Positions 24,001 through 34,799 of a stretch of 64,000 nucleotides of DNA are shown here, one piece after another. The stretch spans positions 107,834,942 through 107,898,941 of the forward strand of contig NC_079213.1 of NCBI RefSeq assembly GCF_029633865.1. Direction: 5' to 3'. A program made the translations under genes and the position numbers. The DNA comes from Lampris incognitus. Lineage: Eukaryota > Chordata > Actinopteri > Lampriformes > Lampridae. Under the pieces are notes generated by a model, which was given only the letters and a program-made list of their open reading frames with translations, had not been told where the DNA came from and ran no database searches. Position 1 is the first letter of the stretch, and each line of letters starts with the position of its first letter.

Positions 24001-26457
24001 ACAAAGACAACTGGATCGCTTTTTCATTTTCTGTCCAAAGCAAGAATCCCAATTTGAAGTAGAAACCCTTATCTCAGTGCTATAATAAAGGCAACGCAAA
24101 ACAGCTGGTAGTATTAATAATAAGTAAGCGGGTTGTGTTACGTACTGATCCAGTAGAAAGAATTCCAACGAAATGTCGGTTTGGAACTGACTGGTGGCCC
24201 AGTGGTTAGCAATGTTTCCTCACAGCAAGAAAGTCCTGGGTCCGAACCCCAGGCCCTTTCTGTGTGGAGTTTGCATGTTGTCTGTGTGGGTTTCTTCCAG
24301 GTGCTGCGGTTTGGCGAGTCAAAAAAGACATGCATGTCTTTTTTTGACTCACCATCAAAAAAGACATGCGTTTTAGGGTTAATACTCCTGCCTGTACCCC
24401 TGACCAAGTCAATAGGAAGGAGAGCTGGGAGTTGGTCCCTGGGCGCTGCAGCTGCCCAATGCTCCTATATAGTTGGATGGGTTAAATGCAGAGAACAATT
24501 TTCATTGTAACCTATAATGCTAACATAAAGTGGCTTTCTTCTTCTCTTTCAGTCCCGGAGCTCTCTCCATCGAGTGAATGCCCATCCAAGATTAACTCTT
24601 GTTTTACCTCTGTTTGTATCACTCTCACTCTTCGCCTTCTTTGCCTCTTCCATCATCGGGGTTCTTTCTCTTGCTGGGTATAGTTTCCACCGTCACTTCG
24701 GTTGTTCCACTGTCCGCCATTTCCGTTACTGGGGATAGCTACCAGGGAAAACAATAGTGCTATCCTCTTGCACTTCCTTTGTGCTGTAAATAGAGCATTC
24801 ATTTTCCTGATTGTTCCCTCTTTCACTCCCTGTTCAAACCAGTGTTCCTCCCTGTCAAGCATGTGCACATCCCCATCCTTGAAAGAGTGGCCACTGGCCT
24901 GTAAATGGGTGTAGACTGCGGAGGCCTGGCCTGACATGTTAGCTCTTCTGTGCTGTGCCATCCTCTTGGCCAGCGTCTGTTTGGTTTCCCCAATATACAA
25001 GTCATGGCAGTCCTCCTGGCACTTGAACAGCGTACACTATATTGCTCCGTTTGTGGGGGATTCGATCCTTGGTTACGTTGTTAAGTGCCAGGAGGATTGC
25101 CATGACTTGTACATAGGGGAAACTTAACACACTGACCAACAGGATGACACAACACATCAGGCCAGGACTCCACAGTCTACACCCATCTAAAGGCCAGTGG
25201 CCACTCTTTCAAGGCTGAGGATGTGTACATGCTCGATCGGGAGGAACGGGGAGTCAAGTCAAAGAGGCCATCTATGTGAAGAGGGAACGACCATCCCTGA
25301 ACTGGGGGGGGGGGGGGGGGGCTAAGTACATCTGTTGCCATCTTACAATGTTGTGATTGTGAACATTCCCAAATAGTACACTTGGCCATTGAAACTAGTT
25401 AATGGTCACACCTATTTACAAATGAAACTGATCATTGGTTTATGCCACTTTATTGTTTGTAAGGGCGGGGATACCTGCAGTCAGCTGAGACTGAAGAGGT
25501 CAGAGGTTAGATGAGTGATGAAACGTTTCTGTCAATAAATGTGTCCAGATGAACTGATTCAACCTTCTTTGATAATCGTTCTAATATAGTTTTCATACGT
25601 TGGCATCAAAAAATTAAGTGAATACAGTAGTTAACTTCCTCCCAAGTGAACACGAGTTGGAGCCAAAATCAATTGTTGAAGAAAAGGTGCTGAGCCTTTT
25701 AGTCCTGCCTAAATGGCTTATGTGTTTGTTTTTGTCAGCTCAAGTAAGATCGGGCGGTAAGCTGTTGTTATACTTAACTGTATCCCTCTTTCCCCCTCCA
25801 TCTGTCTTTCTCTCTCCCTTTCCACCCCACTCCTCCCCCAGTCACATGTCCTCTCTTGACTCCTTCCCCCGGTTGGATCCCCCACCACCTTCGGGGAAGA
25901 AGCGCCTGCCTCGTGCCCTGAAGACCACCCAGGACATGATGATTTCCTCGGACCCGGTGGTTACCACTCCTGAAACTGCTGACTCCTCACTCCTGTCCCC
26001 TGACAAGACACCCCTCATCGGAAAGGAGGAGCCCGTGGCCGAGGAAGACAAAACCAAAGAGATGGATCCCAAGAAGAATCTGTCAGATGAGGTGGAAACA
26101 GGGGAGAGAAACGGAGAAATGGTCAGTGGTGGAGATGGAGAAGAGGACGACGACACAGAGGAGAGGAATAAGATGGAGGGAGACCCGGAGACTCACCAGA
26201 CCCAGCTGACGCTCTCAGTACCGGACCTTATCCACAAGGACCCCTTGTTGGAGCCCAGAGCCAAGCCCTCCGAGGTCTGGCAGAAGACGTCTGGGCCGGA
26301 CTCCAGACTGGCCTCCACCCCGTGCCCCGGCAAAGATCACTACCGCATCAGCCTGGGAGAGGAGGTGCAGTTGGAGAACAGTAGTCCCTGTAGGAAAAGT
26401 GCTGGGGTAAACGCTGAAGAGGCGGAACCCCACCCGGACTTGCTGTCCTTTGAGTAG
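17055..26457 (+). CDS. C1orf226: C1orf226-like protein, three-exon gene (whole span)
   Basis: Joining 17055-17251, 19746-19870 and 25842-26457 gives one frame of about 308 residues counted from the ATG at 17066. It reproduces the hallmarks of human C1orf226 in order: MFEN start, [14 protein letters not shown] followed by [45 protein letters not shown] and the terminal HPDLLSFE. The protein is largely disordered (Ser/Pro/Glu rich), with no signal peptide or membrane segment; its function is not established. Slightly longer than the human protein (about 270 residues as I recall), mainly through an acidic middle part. Both introns hold repeats: a SINE and AT arrays in the first, a LINE and Penelope fragments in the second. 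It converges on UHMK1. NOS1AP is expected upstream but no exon of it is visible here. Confidence 0.9.
17534..17580. repeat. (TA)n microsatellite
   Basis: Pure AT dinucleotide array directly abutting the 5' end of a family B SINE; a second array follows at 17989-18024 and a short one at about 18340-18356. Confidence 0.95.
17581..17908 (+). mobile_element. tRNA-like SINE, family B
   Basis: Starts ggtggcatggtggcacagtg, box B gggttcgagcccc at about 17633-17645, ends at ataagcggttcagctaatgg. It lies in intron 1 of the C1orf226-like gene. Confidence 0.85.
17989..18024. repeat. (AT)n microsatellite
   Basis: AT dinucleotide array in intron 1 of the C1orf226-like gene. Confidence 0.9.
18400..18560 (-). 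repeat. Fragment of dispersed repeat family C
   Basis: Shares cccacagcagtgcaaccca and the following agacaaaaacac with the copies at 966-1235 and 62145-63560. Intronic. Confidence 0.5.
18561..19745. other. Intron 1 sequence, nothing recognised
   Basis: Unique sequence up to the acceptor gacctcag before the second coding exon; no further exon or repeat seen. Confidence 0.5.
19746..19870 (+). CDS. C1orf226: C1orf226-like, second exon
   Basis: Bounded by acceptor gacctcag and donor gtgtta. It encodes [20 protein letters not shown] and then a Val/Asn-rich stretch ending QLNQTTTN plus two bases (AG). The codon is completed to Ser by the T opening the third exon. The VND(L/F)LRRKEP block continues the GKA(V/M)GAK motif of the preceding exon and is the most conserved part of the family. 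Confidence 0.88.
19871..21429. other. Intron 2, proximal part
   Basis: Mostly unique. At about 20848-20925 the core tttagcagacgcttttatcc, the conserved 3' end shared by many fish L2-type LINEs and SINEs, marks an old repeat tail. Nothing else recognised. Confidence 0.55.
21430..24060 (+). mobile_element. Broken non-LTR retrotransposon with endonuclease and reverse transcriptase
   Basis: Reading in pieces: an endonuclease start ([10 protein letters not shown] at ~21437; [24 protein letters not shown] sequence with LSETQW at 21500-21590), an exposed middle region (22030-22420), and a reverse transcriptase beginning [19 protein letters not shown] with [15 protein letters not shown] at 22690-22800. 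The palm motif [13 protein letters not shown] is at ~23400. The tail [17 protein letters not shown] is at ~23840-23890. At least five frameshifts or stops separate the pieces, so it is a dead copy. It belongs to the APE-type LINEs often mis-annotated as craniofacial development protein 2-like. It lies in intron 2 of the C1orf226-like gene, in the same orientation. Confidence 0.85.
24188..24310 (+). mobile_element. Partial tRNA-like SINE, family B
   Basis: Head ctggtggcccagtggttagc and box B region to the gtttcttccaggtgctgcgg block, then broken off at the palindrome that follows. Confidence 0.65.
24316..24350. repeat. Perfect-stem palindrome
   Basis: A 35-base inverted repeat: gagtc, an A6 run, gacatgcatgtc at the centre, a T7 run, then gactc. 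A half copy (tcaaaaaagacatgcg) follows at 24355-24370. It sits at the break point of the partial SINE. Confidence 0.85.
24375..24520 (+). repeat. Fragment of another fish SINE-like repeat
   Basis: Contains ttaatactcctgcctgtacc, ctgcccaatgctcc and gggttaaatgcagagaacaa, a tail seen in many fish genomes. Only one copy is in the window. Confidence 0.45.
24655..25035 (-). mobile_element. Penelope-like element, GIY-YIG endonuclease fragment
   Basis: The minus strand reads a GIY-YIG domain as found at the C-terminus of fish Penelope retroelements: CQEDCHD-type start, [32 protein letters not shown] and [19 protein letters not shown]. It lacks the reverse transcriptase portion. It meets a second, oppositely oriented copy head to head at about 25040-25065. 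Confidence 0.8.
25065..25560 (+). mobile_element. Penelope-like element, second GIY-YIG fragment and 3' end
   Basis: The + strand reads [16 protein letters not shown] and then, with frameshifts, the AQH, SAVYTHL, SGHSF and LDREE equivalents. A poly-G run at 25305-25321 follows. The element's 3' region (gaaacgtttctgtcaataaa, tgaactgattcaaccttctt) ends at ~25565. The first ~48 bases are an inverted repeat of 24986-25034. Confidence 0.75.
25842..26457 (+). CDS. C1orf226: C1orf226-like, terminal coding exon
   Basis: Acceptor actcctcccccag precedes 25842 and the stop TAG is at 26455-26457. It encodes 204 residues after the split Ser: [13 protein letters not shown], then [18 protein letters not shown], a Glu/Asp/Lys-rich acidic region (26030-26190), [10 protein letters not shown] at about 26213-26242, and the terminal HPDLLSFE. 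These four blocks are the conserved islands of the C1orf226 family. The acidic region is where the fish protein differs most. No stop or frameshift interrupts the exon, so the gene looks intact. Confidence 0.92.
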
Positions 26458-28293
26458 TACAGTAGGTGAAACCTAAGTCAAGTATCATCAGAATATGGTT
26501 TGGGCATTTGAACTAAGAATCTGGGAAGAGTTTAGTTGCAACATCTGAACCTTGCTTTTATTGGGTTGAAAACAGGGAGCAGACACATGAGCATACTGAT
26601 AGTCCATTAGTTTGCATGTGGACTTTTGGCTCATGTTTGAGTGTACTCAAAGCATACTGCGAGCCTACCACCCCCATTTTATAGACCACATTTTCCATAT
26701 TTGGTGTGAAAAATGCTAAATAGAGTCCTTCATGGAAAATTGATTAGTTAATTGGCCTCCAGACAATGGCAAAAAGGACAGTGGGGAGGTGGTACATGAG
26801 ACCACTTAATGGAGAGAGAGAGAGACATTTCCTTGTCTTCTGTGGTCCAACATAGAATAGTGCTCGGTGTGAAACTGGCCAGCTGAGGTATATGTTGTGT
26901 GGCATCTACAGGGTCCACTTGTAGGCAAAACAAAAGCTCCGTGTGGACACATCTAGTTCACATCTAGTCTCCGGACGCCCACTCAGGGTCTGCCTGATGT
27001 CCTTAATGTAGGCGGATGTCCATATGCATGCTTTTATTGACAACTGCATGAAAGCCCCTTAAGAGAGGCTGTTCAGACAACATGAACAGGTTGGACATTT
27101 TGCAACTGAGTTGGAATATACAATTTCCTTTTGTTTTGGAGTTTCATCCTAATGACCCCTTTGTCTCTCTCTCTCTCTCTCTCTGGTTTTGGCTTGAGTG
27201 CAGTTTGTGTTTTTACTGATTACTAAATTTTTGAAGCAGTGCAGTGTGGCTTAAAACCACTGACTGTAAATAATAATGAACAATGCGATATTTACTCATT
27301 ATCTGGATTTGATTCCAAAATATTGCTATTTGCTCGCGGAACCAGTCTGCGCACGCCTAGAGCTGGGCAATATACATCAATATAATATTGTTATCATGAT
27401 GCGAGCCTAGATATTGTCTGGGATTTTGTTTATTGTAATAGGATATATCTTAAATGTTGTCATTTCCTGGTCTTAAAGGCTGCATTACAGTAAAGGGATA
27501 CAATTTTCTGAACTTATTCATTCAGCCGTTTTAGCTGAGTGAAATGAACAATGAATGTCTCTGGTCTCCATATCCACACATCATTTCTCAAAATCTTGTG
27601 TGTAAAGAAAAAAATGAAGGCACCAATAGGCATCTCCAAAATATCATCTCATTATCGATAACGGGGTATGCAATCAAAATATTTTCATATTTGGTTTTGT
27701 CAGTATCACCCGGCACTACGCACGGCCCCTCACATTACACTGAGCTGCCTGATGCGGCCCTATACCACGCCCTTTTGAATATCATCAAATTGTTCTAGAA
27801 ATGGCAACTAGACAGCGCTAGAGATATTTTGGCTCCAAACGTTCCATGCTGTCCTCTTCTTATACGGTCTATGCTTGAAACGTGCATTATTACCCCCCCC
27901 CCCCCCAAAAAAAACCCAAAACAAAACAGTAAGACATTTCCAGACACCAGGATGTCTACAGGCACCATGGTTGTGAGGCCTCTCAAGACTGATCTGCATT
28001 CACCACCATATGCTAAAAAGCATTAGAGTCCCTGATACTAAACAACAGACAGAAAGTGGCTCACTGTCCTCAGCTTAATGGAAGTGAGGGTGCCCCATGC
28101 ATGAAGTGTGAGAGTATTATAACACTTTACTGAGTGCACACAGCTCTCTTAATGAATTGTGTTGTCGTATACATTTTAATTCGGGATTTCCATAACAAAC
28201 GACATTTAGCAGGCAGTTATCCAAAGTGACTTACCAAGAGTCAGATGTTTCCCTGCAGAGCCGATGGCTGAGCGTTGATCCGTGAGCACTGTA
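26458..28293. other. C1orf226: 3' flank / 3' UTR of the C1orf226-like gene
   Basis: Begins with the 3' UTR, whose end is not marked by an obvious AATAAA. A (CT)n at 27165-27183 and, from about 27358, a gagctgggcaatata block typical of old fish MITE ends are present. A poly-C run lies at 27893-27906. No gene recognised. Confidence 0.45.
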
Positions 28294-28920
28294 GTGCTGG
28301 GTGATATGGAACAGTTTATCATAAGAATCACAGGGTATTTTACACAATTATGATATATATATATCATGATATCTGCTCAGATATGTAAAAAATACCGTAT
28401 TTAAGAATCCAGCTGAGGTTATCACATCGGACTGTTTGGTAAAGTAAATCCAATCAAAACTAGCTTTCGGCGTCTTGGTAGCGTAGCGGTCTATTCCGTT
28501 GCCTACCATCACGGGATCGCCGGATCAAATCCCCCGTGTTACCTCTGGCTTGGCCGGGCATCCCTACAAGCACAACCGGCCGTGTCTGCGGGTGGGAAGT
28601 TGGACGTGGGTATTTGTCCTGGTTGCTGCACTAGCGCCTCCTCTGGTCAGTCAGGGCGCTCCCCAGATTGGCAGACAGGGGTGGAGCAGCGACCGGGACG
28701 GCTCGGGGCGAAAAACGGGGGAAAATTAAAAAAAAAACCAAAAAAAAACACAACTAGCTTTCAATTAATATGCTGTCAAATATTTCAGACCTCATTTTGT
28801 GATAAATTTTAATTTAGACGACACAATTATGACTTGCGCTATGACAATATCCAAACTTCACCCCGATACAATACCACTTAAAGAAGATAAATGATAATAT
28901 TGAATTACTGCCCAGCTCTA
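28294..28920. mobile_element. Old MITE-like repeat interrupted by a SINE
   Basis: Left part begins gtgctgggtgatatgg and the right part ends in the inverted equivalent actgcccagctcta. The interior is AT-rich with gatatatatatatcatgata. It is split by the family A SINE at 28469-28751. Similar ends occur at 27358. Boundaries are approximate. Confidence 0.45.
28469..28751 (+). mobile_element. tRNA-derived SINE, family A, shortened
   Basis: Starts ggcgtcttggtagcgtagcg and ends in an A-rich tail. Flanked by an exact 11-bp target duplication aactagctttc (28458-28468 and 28752-28762). Missing part of the central body relative to the other copies. Confidence 0.85.
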
Positions 28921-29233
28921 AATGCTGGCACATTAAAACAGGCCTCCTTCTGGAGGCTCATATTGTATTTTATTTACATTTGTTAAGTTCCCCAAGTTTT
29001 CATCATCAATCTACTAACATTTCTACGTCTCTTTACTACACCCAGATTTGGATTGCTGAGACGATATCAGTTCCTCGTGGATGCTGATGAAGGAAGAATG
29101 TAGACTCGGGGGGGGGGGGGGGGGGGGGGTGAACGGAGGGAAATGAAGAAATAGGAATGTGTTGTAAATGGTATTTGCAAAGGGATGAGCTCACTCTCAG
29201 TTTTAAATGTGAAGTGAATCATTTATTCCCCAG

Positions 29234-29459
29234 GACGAGTGTTTCTCTCCTCGCCAGGGATCCTTTTTGACCGCCACAAATCAATCCGAGAGGTGATTCA
29301 GTCGTGCAAGTACAAGGAAACGCAGGCTGACATTCAACACATCCCATTTATAAAGCCTGGAAAGCCCTCTGCACTCCAGTGCAGGAAACCACCGTTGGCC
29401 GCACATATTCCTAAACCAGCGGGTCAGACGATTATCGATCAAACGCCTCTCCGAGCCAG
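29234..29459 (+). CDS. Candidate coding exon of an unrecognised gene
   Basis: Acceptor tttattccccag before 29234 (a second possible one, ctcctcgccag, before 29253 keeps the same phase) and a strong donor gtatgt after 29459. The open frame reads 74 codons, including ILFDRHKSIREVIQSCKYK, IPFIKPGKPSALQC and PAGQTIIDQTPLRA. It ends with two bases that a C opening the next candidate exon (30291) completes to Ser. The composition (Lys, Pro, Ile, charged residues) is protein-like rather than repeat-like. I do not recognise the family. Position between C1orf226 and UHMK1 would fit SPATA46 by synteny, but I see no sequence resemblance to support that. Confidence 0.5.
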
Positions 29460-29831
29460 GTATGTCGGCCTTTTACAAATACGAGTTAAAAAAAACCCCA
29501 AAGTTTAGCCGTTTAATCTGAAAGTGAGTTTACCCCCTCGCCCAGAGCGATGGCACAAAGATTGAGGATGGATAGAACGTGAAGGGGGAGGTTTATGAAA
29601 AGTTGTTTTTATAGAAAGGGAGGAAAGATAATGAGCGGTCTCAGATGGAGACGGATGAGGTGGCGTTAAGCGACGGACCAAAGTGGATCAGAGCGGCTCT
29701 GCCTGATAAGCTGCTCTTCATCACGTGTATCAGCCTTGATGAGAAAACATGCAGTCTTTATATTCGACGGATCATAGATTTTAATTGGTTGTTTGTATGA
29801 AAGGCAAAGGATTGCAATTCACAGAAAATGG

Positions 29832-30225
29832 TCCCCCCCCCCCCCCCCAATTTTACCTTTCCAATTACCCCACTCTTCCGAGCCGTCCCAGTCGCAGCTC
29901 CACCCCCTCTGCTGCAGACTACCACATGTCTCCTCCCATACATGTGGAGTAGCCAGCCGCTTCTTTTCACCTGACAGTGAGGAGTTTCACCAGGGGGGGT
30001 GAAGCACGTGGGAGGATCACGCTATTCCCCCCAGTTCCCCCTCCCCCCCCCGAATAGGCGCCAGTGCAGCGACCAGGATACACACCCACATCCAGCGTCC
30101 CACCCGCCGACACGGCCAGTTGCGTCTGTAGGGACGCCCGACCAAGCCGGAGGTAGCACCGGGATTCGAACCAGCAATCCCCGTGTTAGTAGGCAACAGA
30201 ATAGACCGCCACGCTACCCGGATGC
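29832..30225 (-). mobile_element. tRNA-derived SINE, family A
   Basis: Reverse copy with its tRNA-like head at the right (minus-strand box B near 30165) and poly-C at the left. It lies in the putative intron between the candidate exons at 29234 and 30291. Confidence 0.85.
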
Positions 30226-30290
30226 CCACAAAATGAGATATTTGTCCAACGTTTTGTGCTTTGTGTAAGTGCCTTTCCTTCCCCGCCAGC

Positions 30291-30350
30291 AAAGGGGATG
30301 AGTACCAGTCATCTGCAGCGAGCTGGTTATTCATTCAGCAGATTAAAAAG
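30291..30350 (+). CDS. Candidate second exon of the unrecognised gene
   Basis: Acceptor cttccttccccgccag precedes 30291 and a possible donor gtcggt follows AAAAAG at 30350. In the phase set by the exon ending at 29459 it reads Ser, then KGDEYQSSAASWLFIQQIKK. The next exon is not certain. A pyrimidine-rich acceptor at about 30981 (cctcttcatcag) would open a short terminal frame ending in stop, but its phase fits only if a weaker donor is used here. Confidence 0.42.
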
Positions 30351-33300
30351 GTCGGTCGTTCACATGCACACAACACGAAGTGGTACTTGTAGCTTTGTAG
30401 CGCACGCCAGATCCGAAAATCCTCCTCAAGAGTTTGGTGTTAATGAACTATGCATACTGTATGTCCACATATCAATATCTTTGTACTTGTCTTTAGTCCA
30501 TGTCAAAGGTTGCCAGTGTAATTTTCACTTTGCTGGACATGAGAAACCTGGGTGTGAGGAGGGCGTCTTTCTCATAGATCATGGTGGAGTTTGTCTACAT
30601 GTTTTTTTTTTTTTAACAGATTCGTGGAAATTTAATGCAAAGCTTTTGCAGAATACTGGTGGTCCGTCAGTCCAGGCAGACACAGAAAACTAGTCATTCA
30701 AACGGGAAGCATCGGAGTTTGAACCAGGCATTCACAAAGCAACGAACGGCCTCGCAGAGTGTGTAAATGAACGTTTGTGACTGGAGTTGTATCCATCCAC
30801 AAGGTTTTACACACACACACATTTGTTTTTCTATACTTGTGAGGACGCTCATCGATTCCCTTATTCGAACCCTAACCTTAACCTAATCCTAAAAAAAAGG
30901 GAGGACTGGCAGAAATGCTCTCACTCTTGGTTAAAAAATGTATTTGGTCACGGGCAGCCTCTCATTGCTCCTCTTCATCAGTGGAGTTGAATCTAAAGAC
31001 ACCACCGCCGCAAACACTCAGGTGCAGCAATGACCGGGGCTTCTGTGTTGTGATCAGAGGTGCCTTGCTCCATCACACACATCTTATGCAAAAAAGCTTC
31101 CTACCCGTCTGTAATGGCGTTTTAGGACAGGCCCAGCGAGGCCCCAGCTGGTTCTCCCATGTACTTCGCCAGCCCAGGCGGAGTGCATCGTTTATTTTGG
31201 GTGGTTGAAAGGACACTGGTGTACATTTAATGGAAATATTCGTTTTTGCTCTTTTAATGTCTGTGAATATGAAAATTGATCCTTGTAATGAACTAATGAA
31301 GGAAAGTGATTTATTTTGATATACAGATATAGAATTTAGTTATGAAAATGATTTGTTTTAGTTAGTGGAGACAGGATTTGATAAATCATTTAGCCGTCTG
31401 TTCTCTATTTAGTTAAATCTTTTCTTTTTTTTTGTATGCCAAGATGGTCAATATCATTTCAGTAATTTTGATAAATGAAGGATGTTCATAGCTGCACATT
31501 TTGTGTTGGTGGAAACAAGGGCCAAACAAGCCCTGTTCAGACTAGTTATTCCTTTTTGTATTTTTTTTTTCTTTTACAAAATTAACATGTAATCTATAAG
31601 TTGAAATATCTAATTTTCGGAACTACGCTTCAAAACAAAGAAATCAAATTGATTCAAATGTTGTGTATCTTATTTTAATTTCACTTTTTAAGTTGTTGTC
31701 GATGTCATCTCCTGTGTACATGCTGAGCTACTATAAACTCTCAATATGAACTTGTAAACTGGCGTTTGTGTACTTTTTTTAATGCTCGTTTTGGAACAAA
31801 GGCCCCTTCTTCATTTATTCTGGGCATATCCTGTCATTCTGCTCCTGTAACTATGGCAACCAGTCTCGCTCCTCCACTTCCTCTTCCAGCATGCAGGGAG
31901 TTGATATCTTTGATAGTTTTTATCTGACCGCATCACAAACTTGGCAGCGAGATAAGCCTTTGTGTGTCCCAAAACAGATTGACGGAAACCGTTTCTCCAC
32001 AGGGAACCGGAGCGGGCGAGGTGGAAGTGGCGAAAATTGAAAAAAGCCCGAGCCCCGTCGAATGTTTAATTCATTTGCACGAGTCCTAATTCCTTTATCT
32101 TGATGGAGAGTTCGGCGCTCTCCCAAAAAGCTGCCAGTGCATCCAGATAAGACGCCGGTGGTCTCGGGTTTTATGCCGCCTCGACCCGCGACCACCACGC
32201 TTTGATGCGACGCAAAATCATCAAATACACAAGCCACTTACGAGAAAGTTGTCTATTTACCTCGTTTCCAGATCAAGGCTGCAAACAAACAGGCAGCTCA
32301 GACACAGAGGTCTTGTCTCCGATTAATAATTCAACCGCGTTACATTTATTCATTTTCTTTCTTTCATGCAACGGGATCTGAGCCTCCCATCCATGCATAA
32401 TAAACTGCCGGGTGTTTCAGAGGGCTGCCTGCCTTCTTTACCAACAGCCTGAAATGTCAGCAGAAGCGTCATCTCATCAACGTCCCGTTTTCAAACGTTC
32501 AGTGATGTCTGCTGGAGCCATAAACCGGGTTATAAACGCTGCTACCATCCATATTCAAAACTGTGCGGCAGGTATCTGATGCAAGTCAGATCTCAGACTT
32601 GACATGACACGCTAATTATCCTACATGCATTAGCGTGAAATATAATTTACTGCAAAGCACATTTTTCTATCGTTATCTCTGCACGCAGAGAGGTAGCGCC
32701 GAAAAGGGAAAATTGGCTCAGATGCAAAAAAAAAAAAAGGAAAAAAAAGCAGCCCTTAAATCGGTTGCTTTCAAAACCAGATGTTCTTTGGGACTGAAAA
32801 GGCGGCAGCATCGTGAGTGGGAGGTCATCGCTAGGCGATGTTATCCATATAATGTCTATTTAATCCGTTTTGGGGGTTTTAAACCTACACAACTATTCTC
32901 CCCACTGACAGAACTTCAGATAAGCGAACGCCGCTCATCGAGGCAGAACGCTGTAATTCGCCGAGCGATGAGAGCGAACGTCAGACAGATAAAAAGACGC
33001 GGACCCTGCAGCATGATGAAACTTGCATGCACCAATCTCGGTTTTCAGATGTCTGGTATCGTCTCTTAAATATACATATGTGTTTCATGTATGCTCGCGT
33101 GGCAGGGTTTGCACGTGCAACCGCCAGTGTGGGTAAGTGAATGAAGAGAAAGAATGATGGAGGAAAACCTCCCATCACGTCCTGTCTACACCCAAAATTT
33201 GATTGTATTAGCACCCATACTGGACTTCCAAATGTGATTCGGTGCTTCCTGTTTAGTTGACTGTATCCTTTCCACCCCCCCCCCCTCCATAATTGAAGTG

Positions 33301-33535
33301 GACTAGTTACACGTAGTATCAAGAAGGGATCGTGGTTTTGCTCCTGAATCAGATGAATGCATGATCTAATGAAAAGTGCAAGTGAACCCCAAGTTTTTGC
33401 ACTTGCAGGGTATCCGGGAAATATTCCTGAGTACCCCCCCCCCCCCGGGCTCTGTCACCTCCTCTTGGCCGATGGATTGATCACAGCTTCTCACTCCATA
33501 GACAGGCTGAGAAATGGGTCGAAAAGACTACAGAT

Positions 33536-33572
<37 letters not shown>

Positions 33573-34799
33573 ATCTGCTTGGTAATTTGGCAATGGGCAG
33601 TGCCGAGTCAAATGAATCAAAGAGCCATTTAATTAGTGTTGAGCTTAATTTGTTTTGAATGAATGACTCAAAAAGGCTGTCAATTTACACCTTAAACGGT
33701 CCCCCTTCTGCCACCGCTTCACACTTAAAGACCGACAGATGGAGAATTCAGACAAGGTAATGGATCAACCAGGTAGAGAAGTGGGGAGGCAGAAAATAAT
33801 GATTTTTTTTTTTCTAAAGGAAAAGACACACTTGAAGGGAGCTTTGAGTCGCACCGGACTTAAAAGGTTCACCGCCAATCCAATTTCCAGTGCCGCAGAA
33901 ACGAGGCAGTAGACTGACAGATGGACGCGGGTCTGTCTGAGACCTCCTCCTGCTTCACTACGTGGAATATTAAATCACTGGTACGCCTGAGGTTCATTTG
34001 TTTAAGCCACCCAGAAGTACCGCTGACTCCCAGCGCCGGTGATGGTAAATGTCATATTTTAACATCGTTGCGTCACATTTCCACATTAGTATTAGTATGA
34101 TGGGCACTACTACCGTCCACAAGGGTTAGTTGGGGTAGTGGTTACTACTGCTACTCTTATGAACAACCGGTCACAACACAGTACTTACCGAGATCCCAGT
34201 GAAATGGGGCGCAGTTCTTATCCCGTGACAGCGGACTGGTTCGTGCTTCAATCCCAGCAAGCTTTGGACGGAGGGCAGGCTGGGAGACGCCATAGACAGG
34301 TCACCGGCCCATCACAGGGTCACCGTCTGAAACTCAATATTTTAAAATTTATGTGTCACAAATGTTTGGAAATTGCTGGATTACTCACTGTTTTTGGATG
34401 AACGATGAGCACCTACATGTAGACTTCTTTTTGTTGTGGTTGTCTCCCCCCCTTTCTTGCCCCCCCCCCCCAAAGTTGTAATCCACTTTACTTTTCCACG
34501 CAGGGCTGCTTGCAGACTCTCCGCTCACAGCCGGCACATGCTGACCCTGAAAGAGGTAGCCTGACTGCCAAAGCATTAGTCACCGCCAACCGACTTGATA
34601 GAGTTCTTATCAGGCTTATTGATCACCATGGGGAGGAAAGTGTGTGTCTGTGTGTGTAAGGAGAGAGAGAGAGATGAAACCTGAAGCCAGCTCTGGCACC
34701 CTGACAGCCAACAACACAAAGTCTGCAAACAGCTACAGCCTTACAAACACATCACGCGAAACCACAACAAAGCAAGCAAAACAGGCAAAACAGTAGCGG
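30351..34799. other. Long non-coding stretch, no gene recognised
   Basis: AT-rich, mostly unique. The part 31200-31800 has the look of a 3' UTR but lacks a clear AATAAA. Holds a CA microsatellite (33538-33570), poly-C runs (33276-33286, 33436-33447, 34459-34472) and a T-run at 30603-30614. Confidence 0.45.

Noticed and set aside
29046..29102. Possible exon reading FGLLRRYQFLVDADEGRM then stop, after acceptor ctacacccag
   Set aside because: No upstream exon of matching phase was found, and it cannot join the exon at 29234; too short to keep.
30981..31046. Terminal exon reading GVESKDTTAANTQVQQ then stop
   Set aside because: Good acceptor but phase does not match the best donor at 30350; kept only as a remark in the candidate exon.
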